DNA of 64,000 nt from Candidatus Sulfurimonas baltica (GCF_015265455.1 NZ_CP054492.1:2108001-2172000); one strand, 5' to 3'; counted from the first letter of the stretch, positions 47,558 to 57,821 are shown. Numbers and translations are program-made. Notes: a model not told the origin generated them from the letters alone.

Positions 47558-48473
47558 TAAATAATGCCGTACTTAGATACCTCTCACCTGTATCACAAAG
47601 AATTGTCACTAATGTCTTACCTCTAAACTCTTCTCTAGAAGCAACTTGCATTGTTGCATATACATTTGCGCCAGCAGATATTCCGACAAGCAACCCTTCC
47701 TCTTTGGCTAGCATTTTTGCTGTATTTATGGCGTCTTCATTACTAACTCTTATAACTTCTCCATACACAGTTATATCTAATGCTTTAGGTATAAAACCAG
47801 CGCCTATACCTTGAATAGCATGTGGACCAGCAGTCCCTCCTGATAGTACTGCTGAGTCTTTTGGTTCTACTGCAAATATCGCTATATTTTTCACATGCTC
47901 TTTTAAAACTTTTGAAGTACCGCTCAAAGTGCCACCTGTTCCAACAGCTGCAACAAAGGCATCAATCTTTCCATCCGTATCATTTAAAATTTCATTAGCT
48001 GTTGTTAACATGTGAATTTCAGGATTTGCCGGATTTTCAAACTGTTGCAGAACTATAGAGTTTGGAATCTCTTTGTGTAACTGATCTGCTTTATTTATTG
48101 CACCATTCATACCCTCTGAAGCGGGTGTTAAAACAAGCTCGGCACCTAAAGCTCTTAAAAGGCTTCTTCTTTCCAAACTCATAGATTCAGGCATTGTCAA
48201 AATTAGTTTTATTTTTTGCGATGCACAATTTGCTGCCAATGCTATCCCTGTATTTCCACTTGTTGGCTCAATGATTGTTGTACCCTTGATTATTTTACCC
48301 GCTTCTTGTGCTCGTCTAATCATATTAAAGCCTATTCTATCTTTCACAGAGCTGGTAGGATTCATAAACTCACACTTGCCAATAATAGTTGCACCGCTTA
48401 ATCTTGATGGTGTGTTTAATACAACCATTGGAGTATTGCCAATAAGTTCTGTAATGTTTTTTGCAATTTTCAT
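47550..48473 (-). CDS. cysK: Cysteine synthase (O-acetylserine sulfhydrylase)
   Basis: 307 residues, PLP fold-type II. The PLP Lys is in NPTSSVKDRIGFNMI, the substrate loop in PTSGNTGIALA and the phosphate site in VGTGGTLSG. Makes cysteine from O-acetylserine and sulfide. CysK versus CysM cannot be fixed from sequence alone. Confidence 0.93.
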   Translation of the reverse strand: MKIAKNITELIGNTPMVVLNTPSRLSGATIIGKCEFMNPTSSVKDRIGFNMIRRAQEAGKIIKGTTIIEPTSGNTGIALAANCASQKIKLILTMPESMSLERRSLLRALGAELVLTPASEGMNGAINKADQLHKEIPNSIVLQQFENPANPEIHMLTTANEILNDTDGKIDAFVAAVGTGGTLSGTSKVLKEHVKNIAIFAVEPKDSAVLSGGTAGPHAIQGIGAGFIPKALDITVYGEVIRVSNEDAINTAKMLAKEEGLLVGISAGANVYATMQVASREEFRGKTLVTILCDTGERYLSTALFSE

Positions 48474-48492
48474 TGAATATCCTTTAATTTAT

Positions 48493-50256
48493 CTATACAA
48501 GCTTACGAATAACTTTATTTCTACCATCTTCTTTTGCTCTATAAAGATGCTCGTACGCCAATTTATAAATCTCTTTTTCATCGCCTATATTATCACTCAT
48601 AACAGAAACCAGGCCAAATGATGCAGTTAGAACTTTGTATATTACATTTCCCTCATGTTTAATACGAATCATCTCTATATTTTTTCTTAGAACTTGTGTA
48701 TATAGATACCCCTCGTCCTCATTAGCTGTTTTAAATATAATACCGAATTCTGCTCCGCCAAGTCTAAAGCAGAAATCGTCAGGACGTCTAAAAGATTTTA
48801 TTACAACATTTGATATATCTACAATAGCCTTATCACCATTATCGTGCCCATAAATATCGTTATAATTTTTAAAATCATCTATATCTAAGACTATAAGATT
48901 AAAACAACCACCATTTCTTTTTATACCCTTGGCTGTTCTTGGAAAAAGATCATTAAAATATCTTCTGTTGTACATGTTGGTTAATTCATCACCAAGAAGA
49001 AGATCTTCATTTAGTTTTTTATATGTGACATCATGCATAATATGATTGAAGCATATTAATTTTTTATCTTTTATTTTTGACTCTATTTTACTACTAAGCC
49101 AATATATTTTTCCATCTTTAGTTCTGTTTTTTAAATCACCGCTCCACTCTCCATCTTTTTGTAAGCTTTCTTTAATACTCTTGTTTGTTTGTTCTGATAT
49201 CTCAGAATCCATTATCATCTCAAATGGTTTGCTAATCAATTCCTTCTCTTTATATCCACTTATTTCACAGAATCTGTTACTAACTCCTACAATAGTACCA
49301 TCTGACGAGGTCTCGACAATAATTATGTTATCATCCACCATATCTTTATGTTCACTAAAATCATCGTAACTCTCTTGCAAATTTTTCAGGCTTCTTTTAA
49401 GTCCAAAACTGACAACAAGCAATGTTAAAAAAACCATTCCAGCTAAAAGCGTAGATATAATTTGTTCATCTTTTTTAAACTTATTTGCCTCTTTTGTTAT
49501 ATTTTTGAAAAAATGAATATTTGCTACAGATATATTTTCACTGTTTTTTATACTAAAAAAGTAGCTTAAATAGACACTGCTTCTTGTTTTTATGATATCA
49601 CTAAACTCAAATATATTATCAAGGATTTCAATGTTTTCAATAGTTTTATATGTTAACTTATTTTCAATAAACATAACACCTTCTATATTTGAATAATGTT
49701 TCATATCTTTTAAAACATAATCTATATTAATACCCAATTCCAAAACTCCAATATACTCTTCAGAATAAAATATAGGTTGCATAATTCTATATGCCAAATA
49801 ATCTTCATCTTTGTAAAATCCTGCAGCCGCCTCTTTACTTTTATGTACTTTTTCCAAAAGACTTCTATTTTTGTACATATATGTCTCATGAGGTTGATTC
49901 ATTTTCAACAACAAAGTATTGTCCGGAAGGTGAAAATTCATAATAACTAGATTTGGATTCTCTTTTTGAAGTCTTATGAATGTGTCAGATGAAAGTTTAT
50001 ATAAAAGCTGTTTATCTCTACTTTTAATTGCTTCTTTCACATAAAAAAAGTTGGAGTTAAATAAAATTTTATCAGAGTAAAAATTTTCGTATTTTTTATT
50101 AATTTTTTCATATAAATTTTTTGTATTTTTTAAATACTCTGTTTGAAGTATTTTCATATCTTCTTCTTGTTGCACCTCGATAATAGTTAACAGAGCAAAA
50201 GAAAATATTGAAAGAATAAAAGTTATAAATAGAAGGATTTTATTTTTTATACTCAT
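48493..50256 (-). CDS. Membrane PAS-GGDEF protein with a degenerate GGAEF signature
   Basis: 587 residues. A membrane helix (about 5-27), an extracytoplasmic sensor domain to about 255 and a second helix (about 262-282). A PAS domain follows (about 305-415, SNRFCEISGYKEKELISKPFEMIM) and then a GGDEF domain (about 425-587). The signature reads FRLGGAEFGIIF, so the third, metal-coordinating residue is Ala. An inhibitory-site RxxD (RPDD) lies five residues before it, and DELTNMYNRRYF and DIDDFKNYNDIYGHDNGD are intact. Diguanylate cyclase activity is doubtful. Confidence 0.9.
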   Translation of the reverse strand: MSIKNKILLFITFILSIFSFALLTIIEVQQEEDMKILQTEYLKNTKNLYEKINKKYENFYSDKILFNSNFFYVKEAIKSRDKQLLYKLSSDTFIRLQKENPNLVIMNFHLPDNTLLLKMNQPHETYMYKNRSLLEKVHKSKEAAAGFYKDEDYLAYRIMQPIFYSEEYIGVLELGINIDYVLKDMKHYSNIEGVMFIENKLTYKTIENIEILDNIFEFSDIIKTRSSVYLSYFFSIKNSENISVANIHFFKNITKEANKFKKDEQIISTLLAGMVFLTLLVVSFGLKRSLKNLQESYDDFSEHKDMVDDNIIIVETSSDGTIVGVSNRFCEISGYKEKELISKPFEMIMDSEISEQTNKSIKESLQKDGEWSGDLKNRTKDGKIYWLSSKIESKIKDKKLICFNHIMHDVTYKKLNEDLLLGDELTNMYNRRYFNDLFPRTAKGIKRNGGCFNLIVLDIDDFKNYNDIYGHDNGDKAIVDISNVVIKSFRRPDDFCFRLGGAEFGIIFKTANEDEGYLYTQVLRKNIEMIRIKHEGNVIYKVLTASFGLVSVMSDNIGDEKEIYKLAYEHLYRAKEDGRNKVIRKLV

Positions 50257-50413
50257 TGATTTTCTCTTACATCATGCATTGTTATAGCCTTAATAGTACT
50301 TAATTTTTTTGTTAATTTTAACATAAAAAACTTCATATGATGTTTTATATAGTAAATATAGTATTGATTATTTTAGGGAAGGTTGTTTTATTATTTGATA
50401 ATGGATTTGTTTG

Positions 50414-50497
50414 TGGTGCGATTGGAGGGATTTGAACCCTCACACCTTGCGGCACAAGCCCCTCAAGCCTGCGTGTCTACCGTTCCACCACAATCGC
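50414..50497 (-). tRNA. tRNA-Leu (anticodon GAG)
   Basis: 84 nt with encoded CCA. Class II tRNA: acceptor GCGATTG/CAATCGC, anticodon loop TTGAGGG (GAG), long variable arm (TTGTGCCGCAAGGTGT region) and T-loop GGTTCAAATCC. Lies 50 bp after atpE on the same strand. Confidence 0.95.
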
Positions 50498-50512
50498 ATA
50501 TTAAAATAAAGT

Positions 50513-50528
50513 GTTGGCCGAAGCCAAC
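50513..50528 (-). terminator. Rho-independent terminator after atpE
   Basis: On the minus strand GTTGGC-TTCG-GCCAAC, a 6-bp GC-rich stem with a UUCG tetraloop, followed by ACTTTATTTTAA. It lies between the atpE stop and tRNA-Leu. Confidence 0.75.
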
Positions 50529-50547
50529 GGAGGTATATTTAAGTTGA

Positions 50548-50862
50548 TTAACCTAAATATGGGTTCGCATATAAAGCGATAAGTGCGATTACAAGTGCAT
50601 AGATAACTTGTGCTTCAATCATTGCAAGAGCGATGAACATTGTAGTCATTAGTTTAGCACCTAAACCTGGGTTACGTGCAGTACCAGCGATTGTTGCAGC
50701 AGCAGTATGACCCATACCGATAGCTCCACCAAGAGCAGCAAGACCAAGACCAAGACCAGCAGCGATCATTGAGTAAGCTTTAAGAGTTTGATTTGCAACA
50801 TCTCCATCAGCAGCGAATGCAGCAGTAGCTAATGCTACCATTAAAAATAGAACTTTTTTCAT
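50548..50862 (-). CDS. atpE: ATP synthase F0 subunit c
   Basis: 104 residues from the ATG at 50862, chosen because GGAG lies 8 nt upstream; an in-frame TTG 12 bp earlier overlaps that site. An N-terminal signal-like helix (KKVLFLMVALATAAFA) precedes the two-helix hairpin. Helix 1 is Gly-rich (MIAAGLGLGLAALGGAIGMG) and helix 2 carries the proton- or sodium-binding Glu in MIEAQVIYALVIAL. The basic loop is GTARNPGLG. The gene is alone, apart from the other F0F1 genes, as in other Campylobacterota. Confidence 0.95.
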   Translation of the reverse strand: MKKVLFLMVALATAAFAADGDVANQTLKAYSMIAAGLGLGLAALGGAIGMGHTAAATIAGTARNPGLGAKLMTTMFIALAMIEAQVIYALVIALIALYANPYLG

Positions 50863-51029
50863 GTATTTCTCCAATATGTTTTACAAAAATTTTCGGCTAG
50901 CGTAACCATATTCTAAATGAATACAGCAATCCAAACATAAATGCAAAGATTTCCCTACTAAAATTTGATTGGCGATTATACATAAAAAGTGCTAAAAGGG
51001 AGTTTAATATTTGAAAAATAGTTTATAAA

Positions 51030-51053
51030 ATCAATTCTACATGTAGAATTGAT
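51030..51053 (-). terminator. Perfect 24-bp palindrome downstream of pnp
   Basis: Arms of 12 bases around a TACATGTA core (arm ATCAATTCTACA), followed on the minus strand by TTTATAAAC and TTTTTC. It fits a pnp terminator, though a perfect palindrome with no loop is unusual; it may also be a protein-binding site. Confidence 0.5.
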
Positions 51054-51072
51054 TCTAGCATGTGGAGAGCCG

Positions 51073-53238
51073 TTACGCACGGCCTAAAGAAATTTTATTC
51101 CCTTTAAATTCCAATATCTCTACTGTGATTTTTTCACCTTCACTTAAGACATCTGATACTTTTTCTACTCTTTGATCTGATACTTTTGAAATATGTAAAA
51201 GTCCGTCAGTTCCATCTGGGAGCTCTATAAATGCACCAAAATCAACTATTTTTTTTACAATTCCCTCGTATTTTTCACCAACTTCATATTTGACTTTCTC
51301 AACCTTAGGTGCATTCACTATCCCATTTATATGATCTCTAGCTCCAGCAACACCTATTTTATTTTTTCCTGTAATCTTAACTTTTCCATCTTTTTTATCT
51401 ATATCAATTGCTACTTCAAACTTCTCTATCATTTCACGAATAGTTTTACCTGCTTGACCAATAATCTCTCCTATAAAGCTAGGGTCTATATGAAAAAAGT
51501 CCGTACTTGGAAGAACACCATCATTAAACTCGATTTTATCTTCAGCTTCAATCATTATGTCTATAATATGAGCTCTTCCCTCTTTCGCTTGAAAAAGTGC
51601 TTCTTTTAAAACATCTAAACTAATTCCGCCGAGTTTAATATCCATCTGCATCGCAGTGATTCCATCTTTTGAACCAGTAACTTTAAAGTCCATATCACCA
51701 TCATGATCTTCTAAACCCATTATATCTGAGAGAATAGCATATTTGTCACCTTGGGAAACCATACCCATAGCAATTCCGGCTACTACTTCACTAGTCTCTA
51801 TATCAGCAGCACGCAATGCCAGATAACCACCACAAACTGTCGCCATTGAAGAAGAACCATTTGACTCGAGTACTTCTGAGACTAAACGAACTGTTTGTCC
51901 ATCAAGATTTACGATAGGTTCAAGTGCTCTTTTAGCTAAATTTCCATGTCCTAGTTCTCTTCTTTTTGTTCCCATAATAGGAGATGCCTCACCAACGCTA
52001 AAACCAGGAAAATTATAGTGAACCATAAAGTTTTCATTTTGAGTTCCCTCATCTGTCAGAGCCTCAAACATTTGTGCATCTTTAGGTCCACCCATTGTAA
52101 GAACTACTAATGTTTGTGTCTGACCACGTGTGAATAGGCATGATGAGTGAGCAGAAGGGAGTATGTTTGTGCTAATTGATATAGGTCTAACTTCAGTTAA
52201 AGCTCTTCCGTCTGCACGAACTCTCTCGTTTAAAATCTGAGCTCTAACTTGCTCTTTTTTTACTTTTTCTATTGCATCTTTTAGCTGTACTTCTTCCCAC
52301 TCAATATTATTTTTTATTATTCTTTTTCTAAGTTGTCTCAGAGCAGTTGAGCGTTCTGATTTTGCCATTTGGTTCATCGCGTCTTTTATATCTGACAAGT
52401 GATTGTCTCTTACAAATGAAACCATCTCTTCATTTATTACATGTGCTTTATATTCAATAGCTAAAGTCTCTTTTTTAAAGGCTCTAAAAGAGTTTTCAAA
52501 CTTGGCATTATTCTCAAAAAGAAGTTTTTGTGTTTGCTCAAACACCTTAATAAGTTCATCTTCACTTATTGCATTTGAAGTATGAGTTGATAAAATAGGA
52601 GCGCTCATTGTTGGGTCCATAAGCGGGTCAACAATTAAAGTGTTATCAAACTTTTCAGAGCCTATTGTTCTCATCTCAATCATAAGAATATCATCTTTTG
52701 TCCCGGATAGGTAAAGGTCTAGTGTAGAATTTCTAAGCTGTTGAAGAGTTGGATTTAGAACTATTTTTCCATCAATTTTAGCAGCACGAACTGCTGATAC
52801 TGAAGTGTTTATATCTATATCACTTACATAAAGTGCAGCTGAGGCAGCATTAAGTGCAAGGGCTTGCAAATCAGACTCTTTGTCAACACTGAACACTAAG
52901 ATAGTTATCTGCGTAGGATGTCCGAAGCCTTTTGGAAATAGTGGGCGAAGAGAGCGATCAACTATACGAGAAGTGAGTGTTTCAAAATCACTTGGCTTAG
53001 TCTCACGTTTAAAAAATCCACCTGGAATTTTGCCGGCAGCATATGTTTTTTCAATATACTGAACAGTTAATGGTAAAAAATCATCCTTAACTATCTCTGT
53101 CTCATCAATCACAACAGTAGCAAGTATTACACTATTACCACTCTTCAACCATGCAGAACCATTTGCCTGCTTGGCTATATCACTAAAATTGTACTCTTGC
53201 TCTGTATTTAAAAGCTCTACGTTAACATCATATTTCAT
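51073..53238 (-). CDS. pnp: Polyribonucleotide nucleotidyltransferase
   Basis: 721 residues, phosphorolytic 3'-5' exoribonuclease. Two RNase PH-like cores (about 10-215 and 325-550), with a FTRGQTQTL motif and DIMGLEDHDGDMDFKV, then KH (about 570-625, DPSFIGEIIGQAGKTIREMI) and S1 (about 640-710, GIVKKIVDFGAFIELPDGTDGLLH) domains. Its start overlaps the PRTase-like gene by 11 bp. Confidence 0.97.
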   Translation of the reverse strand: MKYDVNVELLNTEQEYNFSDIAKQANGSAWLKSGNSVILATVVIDETEIVKDDFLPLTVQYIEKTYAAGKIPGGFFKRETKPSDFETLTSRIVDRSLRPLFPKGFGHPTQITILVFSVDKESDLQALALNAASAALYVSDIDINTSVSAVRAAKIDGKIVLNPTLQQLRNSTLDLYLSGTKDDILMIEMRTIGSEKFDNTLIVDPLMDPTMSAPILSTHTSNAISEDELIKVFEQTQKLLFENNAKFENSFRAFKKETLAIEYKAHVINEEMVSFVRDNHLSDIKDAMNQMAKSERSTALRQLRKRIIKNNIEWEEVQLKDAIEKVKKEQVRAQILNERVRADGRALTEVRPISISTNILPSAHSSCLFTRGQTQTLVVLTMGGPKDAQMFEALTDEGTQNENFMVHYNFPGFSVGEASPIMGTKRRELGHGNLAKRALEPIVNLDGQTVRLVSEVLESNGSSSMATVCGGYLALRAADIETSEVVAGIAMGMVSQGDKYAILSDIMGLEDHDGDMDFKVTGSKDGITAMQMDIKLGGISLDVLKEALFQAKEGRAHIIDIMIEAEDKIEFNDGVLPSTDFFHIDPSFIGEIIGQAGKTIREMIEKFEVAIDIDKKDGKVKITGKNKIGVAGARDHINGIVNAPKVEKVKYEVGEKYEGIVKKIVDFGAFIELPDGTDGLLHISKVSDQRVEKVSDVLSEGEKITVEILEFKGNKISLGRA

Positions 53239-53890
53239 TCTTTTCTCCTAATAATTTCTCAATTTTTTCTTCATCTATCTTTTCTAATTCTTCATAATAT
53301 AGTGATGTTTCTACATAATCATCTATACTATGAAGAAAAAATATATCGTCTGCGAATGGTTCGAGAAGTTCCAGAACATCGCTTGGTATAACTGGAACTG
53401 CAATATAAACAGCTTTTGGCTTTTGTGCAAGAATTGTTTTTAATGCTGTCATAAATTTAAGCCCAGTTTCACTTCCCTCATCTACCAATAAAACTATTTT
53501 ATTTTTTACAGAGGAGAAGTGCTTGCCTTTTCTGTACTGATAAACATAACTCAATATTTTCTCTTCATGCTTTCTTTGAGCTTCACCATATATGTAGTCA
53601 TACTGAATCCCAAAGGCAGAGACAAGGTTTTCATTTATAACAATCTCTTCTCTTTCACTTACTCTAGCTATTTCACACTCATAGTTATTTGGTGCCATTA
53701 TTGCTTCTGAAAATAAAAAATCAATGCTGTTGGAATATTTTTTTCTTAAGTAGTGAGCAAGATCCAAACCACCCCTTGAAACAGCAATCAACTTCCATTT
53801 TTCATCCTTAAGTTTTTGCATAGGGATAACGTCCATAAGTTTACGTGCAGCATCTTCGCGATTTTTAAGTATATGTTTATATTTTTTCAT
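53228..53890 (-). CDS. Phosphoribosyltransferase-like protein
   Basis: 220 residues from the ATG at 53890, with AAGGGA nine bases upstream inside the end of lptD; longer in-frame starts overlap lptD. KIVLLVDEGSETGLKFMTAL resembles the PRPP loop of type I PRTases (VDD..TG), with the first acidic position kept (DEGSETG). It lies between lptD and pnp, an arrangement I recall for C. jejuni Cj1252. The substrate is unknown. Confidence 0.75.
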   Translation of the reverse strand: MKKYKHILKNREDAARKLMDVIPMQKLKDEKWKLIAVSRGGLDLAHYLRKKYSNSIDFLFSEAIMAPNNYECEIARVSEREEIVINENLVSAFGIQYDYIYGEAQRKHEEKILSYVYQYRKGKHFSSVKNKIVLLVDEGSETGLKFMTALKTILAQKPKAVYIAVPVIPSDVLELLEPFADDIFFLHSIDDYVETSLYYEELEKIDEEKIEKLLGEKNEI

Positions 53891-53894
53891 ATAA

Positions 53895-56057
53895 TCAATT
53901 CCCTTCTGAATCATCTGGTATTCTATAAACAAACTCAGATGATTTATTATTTGATGACATTATTGGTTTAAGTGCTATAGTAAAATAAATATATCTGTCA
54001 TATATTGACCCTGACACTCCGTTTTGGTCAAGTATAGGTCTGTTGTTTTCAACATATCTAAGTCCAAAGTCCCAACATCTTTTCTTATACAAGAAGCCAA
54101 GCTCCATACTCTTTTTATAACCTTCTTCTAGGTCATAATCATATCTAAAATTATAAGCGTAGTGCTTATTATAATCATATTTCAAACTTGAAGTCATGTA
54201 ACTTGTCTTATCAGCTCCTGGCAAAAAACTATTTTTATACATGTGAGACAGCGCTATATTGAAACCATTGCCATTAAAAGATATTTTATTAAAGTTTTTA
54301 GAAATATCTCTCTCGTTATAGTTATAAAACATATTGTTGTAATAATCAATGCTATCAGTAATCTTATAATCTAGTTCATTTTCAAGCTCTCCAATCCCGC
54401 CATTAGCATCCTCATATGAAATATTTTGTGATAATCTATGATATACAATCTGCTGACCGTCATCTGAATAAAGATACTGCGAGAAAAAGAGATTTAAATT
54501 CTCTTCTATGTCTGAAATATTATAAAATTCACAAATATCTTCGTTTTTATGAATATTTTGAGAACAGTAATCTTTTTGCTCATTATAGTAACCGTCTCTT
54601 GTCTCAGACCCACCGACAATATACTGAGAACCAAAATCCACTACATGAGTTAATTTATCATAAGCACGAGCAAGCTGAGAAGAGATAGAGAGTGAGTGTG
54701 AATTTCTTGCATACAAGCCGTCATTGTACACATTAGCAGTTGGAAGCTCCTCATTCCCCTTAAATCCAGTATATTGTGCATAAATATATGACTTATATGA
54801 AACATTTACATGTTCATCAAAGAGTGATGTCTGAAATGTTACAGGTATATTTATATCTGTTTGAGTTGCACTTTTACCAACTGCTCTAGAGTAGTTATTT
54901 GTTTTAATGTCAAGATTATATAAAAGATGATCTTTAAAAAGTGTGCTTAAATAACTGTGATACTGCAGTGACGGAAGGTTTTGAATAGTCTTTTCGTTAC
55001 TCTCTTTTGTTAAATCTTTATAGTACTTGAAATATGCACCAAAATAGTCTGTATCATTATTGTAAAATATATTGATTCTTGAAATAACCTGCGTTGCAGT
55101 TGAAGTTAATGTACTGTCACTTGTAGATAAATTTATATATTCTACGTCGTTCATATCATTTATATCGACATGTATTCCAGACTGACCTTTTAAATTAGCC
55201 GAGAACCACTGATTTATAACATCAGTGTTGACATAATTAAAATTAAACCCATAATGAGTCTCATTTGCCAAATCATTTTCAAGAAAATAATCACCTTTCT
55301 CTTTAAAATAACCGACTACCAAACTTCCTTTAGAGACTCTACTGTCAACAAACCTGAATGTAGAGTATATGCCTGAGCCACGCTGATTTCTAATCTGAGG
55401 TTTCAACTCTAAATCCCACCAATTTTGCTCGGCAATAAAAAGTGCCTGCTCATAGTAGAACCCTTCATTATTTGAATATCCGAACATTGGAGGTAAAACT
55501 CCTGTTCTTCTGGTTGTATCTAGTGAATATCCAAAGTATGGGGTGTAAAAAACCGGAATATCATAGATATATAGTCTCGCATTATAGAGACTTAGCCACA
55601 TTGTGTTTGTATTGTATTCAGATGATGTAAACTCCATTTTCCAGAGTGGATTGTCTGGGTCGCAGCCACTCGTCACACCGGAGGTAATCTCTATTTCATC
55701 ATCTTTTGCATAACTCTTAGCTCCGCTAATCCAGACATTTGATGTTTGTTCTGACATATAAAACGGCTTAAAAGTTCTCTCTTTGTTTGCTATATTTAAC
55801 TTTGCATAATCTCCTAGCAACTTTATGTCACTTCCTTGTGTTGCACGAATATTTCCAAATAACTCCAACTCACCGCTATTTCTGTCATAGACGGCTCTTT
55901 GAGCAGTTAAATGAGACTCTTTATAAATTACTATAACCTCTCCGTAAGCCTTTACAACATTATCCTTGGTGTCCATTTTAGTAGCATATACTTCAACTTT
56001 ATCATCACCGTTTAGGTAAGGGATAAAAAGTATAAATAAAATGAGGATTTTAAGCAT
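53895..56057 (-). CDS. lptD: LPS assembly outer-membrane protein LptD
   Basis: 720 residues. A short signal peptide (LKILILFILFIPYLNG), an OstA-like periplasmic jellyroll (about 20-130, YAKLNIANKERTF) and a large C-terminal beta-barrel rich in aromatic strands (e.g. TPYFGYSLDTTRRTGVLPP). It inserts LPS into the outer leaflet, working with the LptF/G permease family member at 2835-3905. Confidence 0.93.
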   Translation of the reverse strand: MLKILILFILFIPYLNGDDKVEVYATKMDTKDNVVKAYGEVIVIYKESHLTAQRAVYDRNSGELELFGNIRATQGSDIKLLGDYAKLNIANKERTFKPFYMSEQTSNVWISGAKSYAKDDEIEITSGVTSGCDPDNPLWKMEFTSSEYNTNTMWLSLYNARLYIYDIPVFYTPYFGYSLDTTRRTGVLPPMFGYSNNEGFYYEQALFIAEQNWWDLELKPQIRNQRGSGIYSTFRFVDSRVSKGSLVVGYFKEKGDYFLENDLANETHYGFNFNYVNTDVINQWFSANLKGQSGIHVDINDMNDVEYINLSTSDSTLTSTATQVISRINIFYNNDTDYFGAYFKYYKDLTKESNEKTIQNLPSLQYHSYLSTLFKDHLLYNLDIKTNNYSRAVGKSATQTDINIPVTFQTSLFDEHVNVSYKSYIYAQYTGFKGNEELPTANVYNDGLYARNSHSLSISSQLARAYDKLTHVVDFGSQYIVGGSETRDGYYNEQKDYCSQNIHKNEDICEFYNISDIEENLNLFFSQYLYSDDGQQIVYHRLSQNISYEDANGGIGELENELDYKITDSIDYYNNMFYNYNERDISKNFNKISFNGNGFNIALSHMYKNSFLPGADKTSYMTSSLKYDYNKHYAYNFRYDYDLEEGYKKSMELGFLYKKRCWDFGLRYVENNRPILDQNGVSGSIYDRYIYFTIALKPIMSSNNKSSEFVYRIPDDSEGN

Positions 56058-56499
56058 TTACAACCAAAGTCTTAGCAGTTTTATCATGCCAAGTTTGACG
56101 GGAAGGGTCCATCATCCCCCAAACAAATCCCAGATAAAAAAACATTTCGCTAATCACCCTAACTATAGCACGGTTAAGAGCGCTTATTACATTTGGAGCT
56201 TGAAGTGTTTTTATTTCTATTACTCTTATTTTCATAGCAATCTTACCTAAAGTTGCCCCATACTGTGTCACAAAAAAAGCCTGATAAAAAACTTTCATGG
56301 CCATATATTCCAAAACAAAAGTATTTGTCACTATTATCATCTCTTCCATTGTTTTAGCTTCAAAAAAAGAGTCGCCCAGAGCTATAATAAGTAAAAAAGA
56401 GAGCAGCATCTCGTCTATAAAAAAAGCCAATGCTCTTTTTTTAAATGTTGCAAGAGTTATATCTTCTCGGTGAAGTATATCCTGAATGTCGTTATTCAC
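56050..56499 (-). CDS. RDD-family membrane protein
   Basis: 149 residues with three or so membrane segments (about 25-45, 58-78, 110-130). The RDD motif region is KRALAFFIDEMLLSFLL and the loop GATLGKIAMKIRVI is typical. Overlaps lptD by 8 bp; function unknown. Confidence 0.87.
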   Translation of the reverse strand: MNNDIQDILHREDITLATFKKRALAFFIDEMLLSFLLIIALGDSFFEAKTMEEMIIVTNTFVLEYMAMKVFYQAFFVTQYGATLGKIAMKIRVIEIKTLQAPNVISALNRAIVRVISEMFFYLGFVWGMMDPSRQTWHDKTAKTLVVNA

Positions 56500-56511
56500 T
56501 TTTTATACTTC

Positions 56512-57777
56512 CTAAAGAGCTTGGTAAGCTATGTCTGTTCTTAGTTTTTTACCTGCAAAATGGACTTGACCACATCTTAGGTATGCCCTGTCTCTTGCCT
56601 CTCTAATACTATCCCCGACCCCTACACAGACCAGAACTCTTCCTCCGTCTGCATAAAGCTTCCCGTCAATCATGCTTACACCGGCATATGAGATATGAGT
56701 ATATTTTTCAATCTCTTCATGGTGAGCATTGTCTACAATTATCTCTGCTGGAAGTGAGCTTTTATATGGATAATTTCCGCTTGCCATTACTACGCCAACA
56801 GCATACTGCTTTGAGAACTCTACTTTTATCTCGCCAAGTCTTTTTGTTGCAGCTTTATAGAACATGTCGCTCACGCTTGATGTCATAAGGGGCATAAGTA
56901 TCTCACACTCTGGGTCACCAAAGCGAACGTTAAATTCCAGTGTAATGGGCTCTCCGTTTACAACCATTATTCCGATAAAAAGTACACCTTCAAAAGGTGC
57001 ACCCTCTTTTTTCATCCCATCAAGCGTTGGACGGATTACTCTATCTCTTACTTTTTGGTATAGCTCTTCATCCACTAAAGGTGTTGGGGCATATGCACCC
57101 ATTCCTCCCGTGTTTGGTCCTTCGTCATTATCTAAAAGTCTTTTATGGTCTTGTGCTGCTGGAAGCAGAATATAATCATCTCCATCACAAACTGCAAACA
57201 TCGAAAGCTCATAGCCATCCAAAAATTCTTCAACAATAACTTTGAGTCCGGCATCACCAAAACTTTTTCCGCTTAACATCTCGGAAATTGCTATTTTTGC
57301 TTCATCATGACTTTGTGCGATGATTACACCTTTACCTCCACATAGTCCGTCAGCTTTTACAACAATTGGAGCAGTCAGAGTCTCGGTAAATTTAAAAGCA
57401 TCCTCAATAGAAGCAGTTTCAATATAACGGGCAGTGGGGATATTGTACTTCGCCAAAAAGTTTTTCATATAAACTTTTGAACCCTCTAGCTGAGCGGCCT
57501 CTTTGCTTGGTCCAAAGATAACAAGTCCATTTGCTTTAAAAATATCAACAACGCCATCAACAAGGGGAGCTTCAGGGCCAACTATTGTTAAATCAATACC
57601 ATTCTCTTTTGCAAATATAGCAAGTTCATTGTAATCTTTAATATCTAAGTTTGTCCCCAAGCTGCTCGTTGCGCCATTTCCAGGTTGAAAAAATATCTCA
57701 TGAGCTTCAGCTTCATTTCTAATTGCACGGGCTATAGAGTATTCTCTACCACCATTGCCTAATATTAAAATCTTCAT
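56512..57777 (-). CDS. purD: Phosphoribosylamine-glycine ligase (GARS)
   Basis: ATP-grasp enzyme joining glycine to phosphoribosylamine in purine synthesis. 421 residues. [19 protein letters not shown] start, [19 protein letters not shown] site, [13 protein letters not shown] and [12 protein letters not shown]. The gene follows a candidate 6S RNA and heads the purD-RDD-lptD-PRTase-pnp run. Confidence 0.97.
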   Translation of the reverse strand: MKILILGNGGREYSIARAIRNEAEAHEIFFQPGNGATSSLGTNLDIKDYNELAIFAKENGIDLTIVGPEAPLVDGVVDIFKANGLVIFGPSKEAAQLEGSKVYMKNFLAKYNIPTARYIETASIEDAFKFTETLTAPIVVKADGLCGGKGVIIAQSHDEAKIAISEMLSGKSFGDAGLKVIVEEFLDGYELSMFAVCDGDDYILLPAAQDHKRLLDNDEGPNTGGMGAYAPTPLVDEELYQKVRDRVIRPTLDGMKKEGAPFEGVLFIGIMVVNGEPITLEFNVRFGDPECEILMPLMTSSVSDMFYKAATKRLGEIKVEFSKQYAVGVVMASGNYPYKSSLPAEIIVDNAHHEEIEKYTHISYAGVSMIDGKLYADGGRVLVCVGVGDSIREARDRAYLRCGQVHFAGKKLRTDIAYQAL

Positions 57778-57815
57778 TTCTATACTCCATAGTGATTAAA
57801 AAAATATTTATTTAA

Positions 57816-57821
57816 ATTATA
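57816..57821 (-). promoter_or_regulatory. Putative -10 box for purD
   Basis: TATAAT on the minus strand (TTTTTTATAATTTAAAT), about 39 nt before the purD ATG, downstream of the 6S-like RNA. Confidence 0.45.
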
